Origin: Luteolibacter algae
GTDB taxonomy: Bacteria > Verrucomicrobiota > Verrucomicrobiia > Verrucomicrobiales > Akkermansiaceae
NCBI RefSeq assembly: GCF_042683045.1
Contig: NZ_JBHUIT010000001.1
Span: 1 to 64,000 of the forward strand
Direction: 5' to 3'
Length of the DNA: 64,000 nucleotides
Translations under genes and position numbers: made by a program
Part shown: one piece after another, positions 1-6,630 of the stretch
Layout of the letters: each line of letters begins with the position of its first letter
How positions within the stretch are numbered: the stretch's first letter is position 1
Notes under the pieces: generated by a model
What the model saw: the letters and a program-made list of their open reading frames with translations, nothing else
What the model was told of the DNA's origin: nothing
The model's database searches: none

Positions 1-2
1 AG

Positions 3-446
3 AGCGGCATCGTGCGTCAGGTGCTCTCCAAAGCGAGGCGTGCAGTGAGGAGCGAGAGCGGCAAGGCGCTGCTGAGAAAACGCGGCGAGCACATCGAGCG
101 AAGCTTCTGTCACGTGCTCGACCATGGCAAACACCGCCGCGCGACCTTGCGAGGCAGAGTGAATCTGAGCAAACGCCAGCTCGCCGCCGCGCTCACGCAC
201 AACCTGTCCCTGATGATGCGACATCTCACCGGATACGGCACCGTCAAGCAGTGGCTGGCAGGCAACAGAACCCCGGGCCGGGGTTTGTCTGACCTACTCA
301 GGACGCTTCTGTCGACCCTGAGGAGTGTCTGGGAAAGATTATCAGAGCGTCTCGTCGAATTTCTGAGCGATGACGACCCGAAAAGCTGCCGGAACGAGGT
401 TTTTATCCCGCCATCTCCGAATTGCCGTTCTTCAACAGGCTGCTAG
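3..446 (+). CDS. Transposase, C-terminal part (gene cut by the left edge)
   Basis: The reading frame is open to the left edge, so only the last ~148 residues of a DDE transposase are visible. The stretch RGEHIERSFCHVLDHG followed by RRATLRGRVNLSKRQLAAALTHNLSLMMRHL is the conserved C-terminal end of IS5/IS1182-like transposases, where the third catalytic acidic residue sits in the HIERSF segment (E within RGEHIERSF). The likely role is cut-and-paste movement of an insertion sequence. It ends just upstream of a plasmid replication gene that has lost its front half, which suggests that this insertion cut that gene. Terminal inverted repeats and target duplication cannot be judged because the left end is outside the window. 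Family assignment is from recalled motifs; the exact IS family is not settled. Confidence 0.75.
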   Translation, partial: SGIVRQVLSKARRAVRSESGKALLRKRGEHIERSFCHVLDHGKHRRATLRGRVNLSKRQLAAALTHNLSLMMRHLTGYGTVKQWLAGNRTPGRGLSDLLRTLLSTLRSVWERLSERLVEFLSDDDPKSCRNEVFIPPSPNCRSSTGC

Positions 447-499
447 GAGTAGAATCCAGTTTTCATCCGAAGCGCCTATTATTCTCCCCCGTTGGGGGC

Positions 500-961
500 A
501 TGGGAAGACGTAACAGCGAGGCCAGAGAAGAACCCCAACCAGAGCCGAGGAAGGAAAGTTCATCGGATCAGAGCAAGACTCCGACCGAGAGAACAATTTC
601 CAAAACTGGAATCCGGCACATCACCTTAAACCAAGCAATTCATGCCGCTTCCGCGAGATTCCGGGAGCAACTCCCGCTCGCTACCAGCCAGATCCACTGG
701 CGCGATTTCGTCGAAGCCGCTGCACGCCTTCGACCCATTCTCGGGATCAGCCAGCAGAGCTGGGGCAATGCTTGTATCGCTCTCGGACGGACAGGAGCCG
801 CGCTTTGCGTGCTCCTCACCGACCATGCCGCCTTGCGGACGAGCGACCCGGTGACAAAACCCGCCGGATACTTCATGGCTTTGATCCAGCGGGCAGAAAC
901 CGGGGATTTGCACCTTCACCGCTCCATTTTCTCCATTCTGAAGCGGGAAAGTGGTGCATAG
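500..961 (+). pseudogene. RepC-type plasmid replication protein, C-terminal remnant
   Basis: The frame carries what looks like the C-terminal domain of RepC plasmid replication initiators: WRDFVEAAARLRPILGIS, then W..A...LG...AAL, then a PAGYFMALIQRAETGDLHLHRSIF segment matching the usual GGYLRxLTxxAxxGxFSL ending. A complete RepC is about 400 residues with an N-terminal winged-helix DNA-binding half; that half is absent, and the sequence just upstream belongs to a transposase. I take this as a gene broken by insertion. An ATG at 500 could still allow a ~153-residue product with a charged, Glu/Lys/Pro-rich leader, but there is no convincing ribosome site. The finding points to a plasmid origin for this island. 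A five-bp hairpin (CCCCC-GTT-GGGGG, 486-498) lies just before the ATG. Confidence 0.6.
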
Positions 962-1005
962 AACGGCTTGCTATAAACCACTTTTTAGCCCAATGTGGTT
1001 CATAG
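951..1005. promoter_or_regulatory. Three-copy GTGGTKYATAG operator-like array before the Fic gene
   Basis: Three 11-bp copies are visible: GTGGTGCATAG at 951-961 (direct), CTATAAACCAC at 971-981 (the inverse, reading GTGGTTTATAG), and GTGGTTCATAG at 995-1005 (direct). They occupy the space immediately before the Fic start codon at 1024. The first copy overlaps the stop codon of the RepC remnant. The Fic protein ends in a helix-turn-helix-like domain, so binding of its own promoter is a reasonable inference; nothing here proves it. Confidence 0.55.
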
Positions 1006-1023
1006 AAAAGGATTGTATTCCCC

Positions 1024-2139
1024 ATGATTTGGAACTGGCAGCAGGCCGATTGGCCCCATTTTACCTACGACCGCAAGGCTTTGGACAGCCTTGAGGCACA
1101 GTTTTTGCGCCTTGCCGGGGAAAGCCTTGGGGCCTTCAAGCACGTCTCCGAAGACGACAAAAATCGGCTCAAGGTCGAGCTAATCAGTGAGGAGGCTCTC
1201 CAGACCTCCAAGATTGAGGGGGAAATTCTCGACCGCGACAGCTTGCAATCTTCCATCGGCAAGCAGTTTGGCATCCAGACCGACCACCGCCGGATTCCCC
1301 CGGCGGAACAGGGCGTCGCCGCGATGATGGTCGATCTCTACAAGAGCTTCGACGCGCCACTGACTCACGACACACTTTTCGAGTGGCATCGCATGTTGAT
1401 GAATGGTCGTCAGGATCTTCGCGCCGTCGGTGCGTATCGCACTCATGCCGACCCGATGCAGGTGGTCTCCGGGGCGATTCATGATCCTACCGTTCATTTC
1501 GAGGCTCCACCCTCATCCCGCATAGCAGCGGAAATGAAGGCATTCATCGAGTTCTTCGAGCAAAGCCGCGAAGGACAATCGCAGTTCCTGCCCGCACTCG
1601 CTCGCGCCGGAATCGCTCACTTGTATTTCGTTTCCATTCACCCCTTCGAGGATGGCAATGGACGGATTGGCCGTGCCATTGCCGAGAAGTCACTCGCCCA
1701 AAGTCTCGGACACCCGACGCTCATCGCCTTGGCCTACACCATCGAGCACGCTCGAAAGGCGTATTACGACAAGCTCGAACGCTACAACAAGGACACCGAT
1801 GTCACAGGCTGGTTGACCTACTTCGCCGAGACCATTCTGGAAGCTCAGGACAACACCCGGAAGCGCATCGAGTTTATTATCGAAAAAACCAAGCTCTACG
1901 ACCGCTTGCGCGGAAAGCTGAACGAACGTCAGCAGAAAGTGATCGAGCGTATGTTCCGTGAGGGCATCGACGGCTTCAAAGGAGGCCTCAGCGCGGAAAA
2001 CTATATCGCCATCACGAGCGCACCGAGAACCACTGTCACCCGCGATCTTAACGACCTAGTAGCCAAGGGCGCACTAACCAAAACAGGCCAGCTGAGATAC
2101 ACCCGCTACCATCTCAACATCGCCGTCGACAGACGGTAA
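1024..2139 (+). CDS. Fic family protein (DUF4172-Fic-winged helix)
   Basis: Fic proteins transfer AMP (or another nucleotide part) from a nucleotide cofactor to a hydroxyl side chain of a target protein. The catalytic loop HPFEDGNGRIGR is intact from about residue 206. Near the N-terminus TSKIEG fits the (S/T)xxxE(G/N) inhibitory helix, so the enzyme carries its own brake (class II-like arrangement, no separate antitoxin). The N-terminal ~85 residues (MIWNWQQADWPHFTYD...) match the DUF4172 domain that precedes Fic in many soil bacteria. The last ~90 residues (SAENYIAITSAPRTTVTRDLNDLVAKGAL) look like a winged helix-turn-helix. Length 371 residues is normal for the family. Three operator-like repeats precede it, suggesting autoregulation. 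The target protein is unknown. Confidence 0.93.
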   Translation: MIWNWQQADWPHFTYDRKALDSLEAQFLRLAGESLGAFKHVSEDDKNRLKVELISEEALQTSKIEGEILDRDSLQSSIGKQFGIQTDHRRIPPAEQGVAAMMVDLYKSFDAPLTHDTLFEWHRMLMNGRQDLRAVGAYRTHADPMQVVSGAIHDPTVHFEAPPSSRIAAEMKAFIEFFEQSREGQSQFLPALARAGIAHLYFVSIHPFEDGNGRIGRAIAEKSLAQSLGHPTLIALAYTIEHARKAYYDKLERYNKDTDVTGWLTYFAETILEAQDNTRKRIEFIIEKTKLYDRLRGKLNERQQKVIERMFREGIDGFKGGLSAENYIAITSAPRTTVTRDLNDLVAKGALTKTGQLRYTRYHLNIAVDRR

Positions 2140-2177
2140 TTACCCCAAAAGCGTCGGAACTACAAAGCTAAGGAACG

Positions 2178-2208
2178 AACCACGAATGGACACGAATACA
2201 CACGAATT
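2178..2208 (+). repeat. Left arm: three CACGAAT heptamers at 10-bp spacing
   Basis: CACGAAT occurs three times (2181-2187, 2191-2197, 2201-2207) with three-base spacers GGA and ACA, so the period is 10 bp, close to one helical turn. The ATG used by the following gene sits inside the first heptamer, so the repeat itself encodes the N-terminal MDTNTHE. The same block occurs inverted after the gene. Confidence 0.85.
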
Positions 2209-2569
2209 GCTTTTGAAGGAAGAGGTTTTCCAAGTAGTGGGTTGTGCCATGGAAGTGCTAAATACACTTGGGCATGGTTTATTGGAAAAACCTTATGAGA
2301 ATGCAATGGCTGTGGAATTCCGGCAGAAGGGCATTCCTTTTCAACAGCAGCCACGATTCCCGGTCATCTACAAGTCCGTCAATGTCGGTGAATACATTCC
2401 CGACCTGATCGCCTTCGACTCCCTCATCGTCGACACAAAGGTCATTGCAGCCATCGGCAACAACGAGAAAGCGCAAATCATCAACTATCTTAAAATCACC
2501 GGCCTGCGCGTCGGTCTTATCCTCAACTTCAAACACGCCAAACTCGAATGGCAACGCATCGTCCTCTAA
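2186..2569 (+). CDS. GxxExxY family protein
   Basis: The protein has the family's signature GLLEKPY (GxxExxY) at about residues 31-37, then PDLIAFDSLIVDTKVI, a D...(V)DxK core resembling the PD-(D/E)xK nuclease fold, and ends in the typical LGLILNF-like strand (LRVGLILNFKHAKLEWQRIVL). Length 127 residues is close to the family norm. Biochemical function is not established for the family; the fold-based nuclease idea is inference. The ATG at 2186 lies in the upstream repeat, so the first seven residues are repeat-encoded; family members usually begin near LKEEVFQVVG, so a later non-ATG start is possible. The gene is framed by inverted 31-34 bp repeats, which suggests that it moved as a unit. 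Confidence 0.85.
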   Translation: MDTNTHELLLKEEVFQVVGCAMEVLNTLGHGLLEKPYENAMAVEFRQKGIPFQQQPRFPVIYKSVNVGEYIPDLIAFDSLIVDTKVIAAIGNNEKAQIINYLKITGLRVGLILNFKHAKLEWQRIVL

Positions 2570-2571
2570 AA

Positions 2572-2605
2572 AACATTCGTGAAAATTCGTGTCCATTCGT
2601 GGTTA
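2572..2605 (-). repeat. Right arm: inverted CACGAAT block
   Basis: Read on the minus strand this is TAACCACGAATGGACACGAA followed by TTTTCACGAATG: again three CACGAAT heptamers with three-base spacers (GGA, TTT). The first 20 bases, AACCACGAATGGACACGAAT, match the left arm at 2178-2197 without a mismatch. It starts three bases after the stop codon of the GxxExxY gene. Confidence 0.85.
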
Positions 2606-2670
2606 CAAATTGGAAGATTGCTCGATAACAAGCTTTGATATTTTTGCTTAGATTCCTAGTCTGCCAACGA

Positions 2671-2847
2671 ATGAATGTCTCACTGACCGACAAGCTCGAA
2701 GAGTTCGTCAACCGACTGGTTGACGAAGGACGCTACCGCTCCGCCAGCGAGGTGGTGCGCGAGGGGCTTCGCCTCCTCGAAATTCGTGAAGCCCAGCTCC
2801 AATCCCAGCCGGAACCCAAGAAGAACCCAAAGCCGCCCAAAAACTAG
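2671..2847 (+). CDS. ParD/CC2985-type ribbon-helix-helix antitoxin-like protein
   Basis: A 58-residue protein, MNVSLTDKLEEFVNRLVDEGRYRSASEVVREGLRLLE, is a textbook ParD-like ribbon-helix-helix sequence: a short DNA-contacting strand, then two helices with the GRYxSASEVVREGLR motif. The C-terminal tail (QPEPKKNPKPPKN) is short and basic. ParD normally precedes a ParE toxin, but no ParE-like gene follows; instead an OLD-family gene starts 14 bases on. It may be an orphan antitoxin or a repressor of the downstream defence genes. The ATG at 2671 is chosen over an upstream in-frame start at 2635 because the family motif starts here. Confidence 0.85.
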   Translation: MNVSLTDKLEEFVNRLVDEGRYRSASEVVREGLRLLEIREAQLQSQPEPKKNPKPPKN

Positions 2848-2861
2848 GGCCACCTAGCAGC

Positions 2862-4463
2862 ATGAAGATTTCCAAGATCACTGTAGAGAACTATCGCTCG
2901 ATCCGTAACGTCGAGATCGACGCATCCAACTTCAATGTCTTCGTCGGCCAGAACAACCACGGAAAAACCAATTTCATTGAGGCCATTCAATGGTTTTACA
3001 GTGGATCGGGTGATCTTTCGGTCTTGAAGAATTCAGCAGCCGGGGCGGGTGAAGAAATCTCAGTCGAACTGGAGTTTTCCGGCGTGCAGGAGGGGATCGC
3101 CCAAATCTCCAATGCTGACAATCAACAGAAGCTCAAGAACGTCCTAGGTGAAAGCGACACGATGCGCGTGAAGCGAACCAGCTCGAAAGCTAAAGAGCGG
3201 CACCTTTACAATCCCACCGAGGACAAGTGGAAAAAGCAGCCGTGCGGTGCCGATTCCGCATTCAACAATTGCATACCCCGTTTCGAGTTTGTTGAAGCAA
3301 CCAAGAACCTCAAGGACGTTGGGAATTACAAATCGACGACGCCAATCGGCAAGATGCTTGGAGGCGTTTTGGCAGAAATTCTCGAAGCGGAGGCCGAGTA
3401 TGTGAAATTCCGCGAACAGTTTGAAAAGCTGTTCGCATCTGAAACTTCCAGTATCAAACAGAAGCTCAAGGAAATCAGCGGTCAGGTCTGTGACCACCTC
3501 AAGAAGCAGTTCCCCGACTGCACCGAAGTGGACTTCATGGTTCAAGAACCAGCATTTGACGACCTCCTTAAAAACTTCCGCACGGAAGTTGATGATGGTG
3601 TATCCACCACTGCCGAGGAGAAGGGAGACGGGATGCAGCGGGCTTTAATGCTCGCCATTATTAAGACCTATGCGGATCAGCGACGTGACGATGCGCTAGG
3701 CCGATCATTCATCTTTTTCATCGACGAAGCAGAGCTTCATCTTCACCCGACCGCACAGCGGCAGCTCAAACAAGCACTGCTAGAGCTGGCAGACGGGCAC
3801 GATCAGGTGTTTATCAATACCCATTCGTCCGTCCTGCTCACTGACCCCCATGATCAGCAATCGCTTTTCCGTGTTGCAAAGGAAGCACAAGGCGAGACGC
3901 AGATCGCCAAGATCGACTCCCCTGCAACAAAACACGAAGTGATCTTCGAGCTTCTCGGGGGATCTCCAGCCGACATCCTGCTTCCCGCAAATTTCCTGAT
4001 CGTTGAAGGCCCGAGCGAAGTCGAGTTCTACAAACACGTCATTGATCGGCATTACCCTGATCGGGTGCAAATTCACGTCCTGCCTGCCAACGGAGATGAT
4101 GAACGCCAACGGCAGCAAGTGACCGCAGTGGAAGACTTGTTAGCGACTATCGACCGTCGGCCAGTTTACCGGGAACGACTGACTATGCTCTTTGATAAAC
4201 CGGACACGGGAAAAGAGCAGCGTTTCGAGGATTTCAAAAACAGCCGTCGGCACAGTGGCGCAAACGACCAGCTCTTCGTTCTGCCTGTGCAAAGGCTGGA
4301 AGACTATTATCCTGCATCATTGCGAAGCCAAACGAACCTCAGCCAAAAGGTCAAACTCGCTCGCTACATGGGCCGGAACATCTCCAAGGAGGATTTTGAA
4401 ACCCACATGCCCATCATGTTCCAAGCGTTGGAACACTGCTGGACTAACGCCTACAAGGATTAG
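2862..4463 (+). CDS. OLD-family ATP-dependent endonuclease (AAA ATPase + TOPRIM)
   Basis: The N-terminus MKISKITVENYRSIRNVEID is the usual opening of RecF/SMC-like OLD ATPases, followed by a Walker A GQNNHGKT at about residues 29-36. A Walker B, FIFFIDEAELHLHP, lies near residue 285, with the NTHSSVLL switch strand after it. From about residue 375 a TOPRIM-like nuclease domain follows: LIVEGPSE supplies the first acidic residue, and MLFDKPD sits where a DxD-type metal site is expected, though the spacing is D-K-P-D, not DxD. OLD proteins cut DNA in phage defence (P2 Old, GajA of Gabija). There is no GajB helicase next to it. It lies 34 bases before a type III methyltransferase, so co-transcription as a defence block is likely. 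At 533 residues it is within the normal range. Confidence 0.85.
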   Translation: MKISKITVENYRSIRNVEIDASNFNVFVGQNNHGKTNFIEAIQWFYSGSGDLSVLKNSAAGAGEEISVELEFSGVQEGIAQISNADNQQKLKNVLGESDTMRVKRTSSKAKERHLYNPTEDKWKKQPCGADSAFNNCIPRFEFVEATKNLKDVGNYKSTTPIGKMLGGVLAEILEAEAEYVKFREQFEKLFASETSSIKQKLKEISGQVCDHLKKQFPDCTEVDFMVQEPAFDDLLKNFRTEVDDGVSTTAEEKGDGMQRALMLAIIKTYADQRRDDALGRSFIFFIDEAELHLHPTAQRQLKQALLELADGHDQVFINTHSSVLLTDPHDQQSLFRVAKEAQGETQIAKIDSPATKHEVIFELLGGSPADILLPANFLIVEGPSEVEFYKHVIDRHYPDRVQIHVLPANGDDERQRQQVTAVEDLLATIDRRPVYRERLTMLFDKPDTGKEQRFEDFKNSRRHSGANDQLFVLPVQRLEDYYPASLRSQTNLSQKVKLARYMGRNISKEDFETHMPIMFQALEHCWTNAYKD

Positions 4464-4497
4464 GCGTATTACCATTTCATAAGATTGATAACACCCC

Positions 4498-6630
4498 ATG
4501 TCCCGATTAACTGATCTCATTAGAAAAGCAAAAGCAGACGACCCTCAGCTAGGAGCTGATTTGGAGAGAGAATTTCGCGCATTGTCGTCGCGCCTGTCAT
4601 TTGGGCTGAACTTTGAACGGCACAAGCCGGAGGCGGTTGAATTGCCCAACCGTCCCGTCCGCAAGGGGGACAAGGTGCGTGTGCTACCACCCCGAGGCAC
4701 GACTACCAAGGGCGACCAAAGGCTCTGGCAGGTGAAGGCCACGCGAAAGGGAAAGAACGAAGCCGATCTTGTCTTGCCCGGCATCGAAGAAGCTGAAACT
4801 CAGACCGTTGCCTTGGATGATCTAATCGTCGTCGCGGAATTCGGCGATACGATTTATCCGGGACTTACATCCACAGGTAAAGTCTCACGCGGGAAAGACA
4901 AACCTTGGCACACCGTTATCAACGGCGAGAACTACCACGTTCTCAAAGCTCTTACTTGGACGCACCGAGGTAAAGTGGACGCCATTTATATTGATCCACC
5001 ATACAATACCGGAGCGAAGGACTGGAAATACAACAACGATTACGTCGAGGGGGAAGACTTGTATCGCCATAGCAAATGGCTCGCGATGATGGAACGACGT
5101 TTGCTCGTTGCCAAAGAATTACTTAATCCTGCGGACTCGGTATTAATCGTTACAATCGACGAGAAGGAGTATCTGCGTTTAGGGATGTTACTGGAACAGC
5201 TTTATCCAGAAGCAGACATCCAAATGATCTCATCCGTTATTTTCCCAAGTGGTTCTTCAAGAGCTGGGAGATTCAGCAGATCTGACGAATATATCTACTT
5301 TTGTTTTATCGGATCTGCGAGCGTCAAACACTGGAATAGCGATATGTTGCGCGATGCAAGCAAGAGCAAATTGCAAAGTGTTCGTTGGAATGGACTCATT
5401 AGAAATGGTGAAGGCAGCCTAAGAGGAAGAATTCCTAGTCTTTTCTATCCTATCTTTATTGATACCGAAACAGGCGAATTTCATTCGGTTGGAGAACCTC
5501 TTCATCCTAAAGCGTCGAAGAGTAGCATAATTGCACCAGAAGGGACTATTCCTGTGCTTCCGATCGATGGAAGTGGACGCGAATTAATGTGGCGCCTTCA
5601 TCCGCCTACTCTACGAGATTATCTGAAAAAGGGTTATGCCAGACTGGGTCGACGAGACGAAAAAACAGGACTAAGAAGTCCTCAATATCTGCAAAAAGGA
5701 ACGATTGAGAAACTAAACGCGGGTGCGATTGATATACTTGGAAAGGACAGTGAAGGCGCCTTAATTTTAAAATACAAAGAGGGTTCAAAGACTTTTGCAC
5801 CACTAACTTGTTGGAATAGGGTTTCACACTCCGCTGCAGAGCACGGCTCTTCCATCCTGAAAACTCTAATTCCAGGTCGAAAATTCCCTTACCCTAAAAG
5901 CTTATATGCTGTCGAAGATGCATTACGGTTCTTTATCCGTGATCATAAGAAGGCTCTAGTTCTAGATTTCTTCTCCGGTTCTGGCACTACCGCTCATGCG
6001 GTGATGCGGCTCAACAAGCAAGATGGCGGCGAACGCCAGTGCATCAGCGTGACTAACAACGAAGTAGCAGCAGGCGAGCAGAAAGCCTTGAGGGAGCAAA
6101 ATTTGCGACCCGGCGACCCTGATTGGGAAAGGTATGGTATTTGCGATTACATTACCAAGCCACGTGTAGAGGCTGCGATTACCGGGAAAACACCCGAGGG
6201 CAAGCCGATCAAAGGAGATTACAAGTTCACAGATGAATTCCCCATGACCGATGGATTTGAGGAGAACGCAGAGTTTTTTACGCTAACTTACGAGACCCCG
6301 CTCGCAGTCAGCTACCAGACAGCTTTCGCCCGCATCGCGCCCTTGCTCTGGCTACGTGCTGGCAGCATGGGAACCCGCATTGACAAGCTGCCGTCCGAGG
6401 GTTGGGACGTCGCTGAAACCTACGGCCTTTTGATCGAGCTGGACCGGGCGACGGATTTCTTAAAGGCCGTGCGCAAAGCTGAGAAACTGCGTGTCGCCTA
6501 CATCGTAACCGACGATGAACGACGCTTCCAATCGCTGGCTCGCCGCTTGCCCGAAGGAGTAGAGGCAATCCGACTCTACGAGTCATACCTGACCAATTTC
6601 GCATTCGCTAACGGAGACGAAACACCATGA
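4498..6630 (+). CDS. mod: Type III restriction-modification methyltransferase (Mod)
   Basis: This is a beta-class N6-adenine DNA methyltransferase: the catalytic motif DPPYNTG is at residue 166 and the AdoMet-binding FSGSGTTAHAV follows at about 492, the order typical of type III Mod subunits. The ~320 residues between them are the target recognition region. Mod methylates one strand of an asymmetric site and gives the Res subunit its specificity. The target-recognition stretch (about 5,150-5,960) is much richer in A/T than its surroundings; bases 5,761-5,820 hold only 19 G/C out of 60. That is what a swapped recognition domain would look like. The stop codon overlaps the start of res by four bases (ATGA). 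No simple-sequence tract that could drive phase variation was seen. Confidence 0.95.
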   Translation: MSRLTDLIRKAKADDPQLGADLEREFRALSSRLSFGLNFERHKPEAVELPNRPVRKGDKVRVLPPRGTTTKGDQRLWQVKATRKGKNEADLVLPGIEEAETQTVALDDLIVVAEFGDTIYPGLTSTGKVSRGKDKPWHTVINGENYHVLKALTWTHRGKVDAIYIDPPYNTGAKDWKYNNDYVEGEDLYRHSKWLAMMERRLLVAKELLNPADSVLIVTIDEKEYLRLGMLLEQLYPEADIQMISSVIFPSGSSRAGRFSRSDEYIYFCFIGSASVKHWNSDMLRDASKSKLQSVRWNGLIRNGEGSLRGRIPSLFYPIFIDTETGEFHSVGEPLHPKASKSSIIAPEGTIPVLPIDGSGRELMWRLHPPTLRDYLKKGYARLGRRDEKTGLRSPQYLQKGTIEKLNAGAIDILGKDSEGALILKYKEGSKTFAPLTCWNRVSHSAAEHGSSILKTLIPGRKFPYPKSLYAVEDALRFFIRDHKKALVLDFFSGSGTTAHAVMRLNKQDGGERQCISVTNNEVAAGEQKALREQNLRPGDPDWERYGICDYITKPRVEAAITGKTPEGKPIKGDYKFTDEFPMTDGFEENAEFFTLTYETPLAVSYQTAFARIAPLLWLRAGSMGTRIDKLPSEGWDVAETYGLLIELDRATDFLKAVRKAEKLRVAYIVTDDERRFQSLARRLPEGVEAIRLYESYLTNFAFANGDETP

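Noticed and set aside
1180..1497. Open frames opposite the Fic gene
   Set aside because: Antisense shadows of a well-conserved catalytic protein.
2848..4497. ParE toxin partner for the RHH protein
   Set aside because: The following gene is a 533-residue ATPase; no ~95-residue ParE-like frame overlaps or follows.
4498..6630. Phase-variable simple repeat in mod
   Set aside because: No tract of tandem short units was seen inside or before the gene, so the gene appears always in frame.
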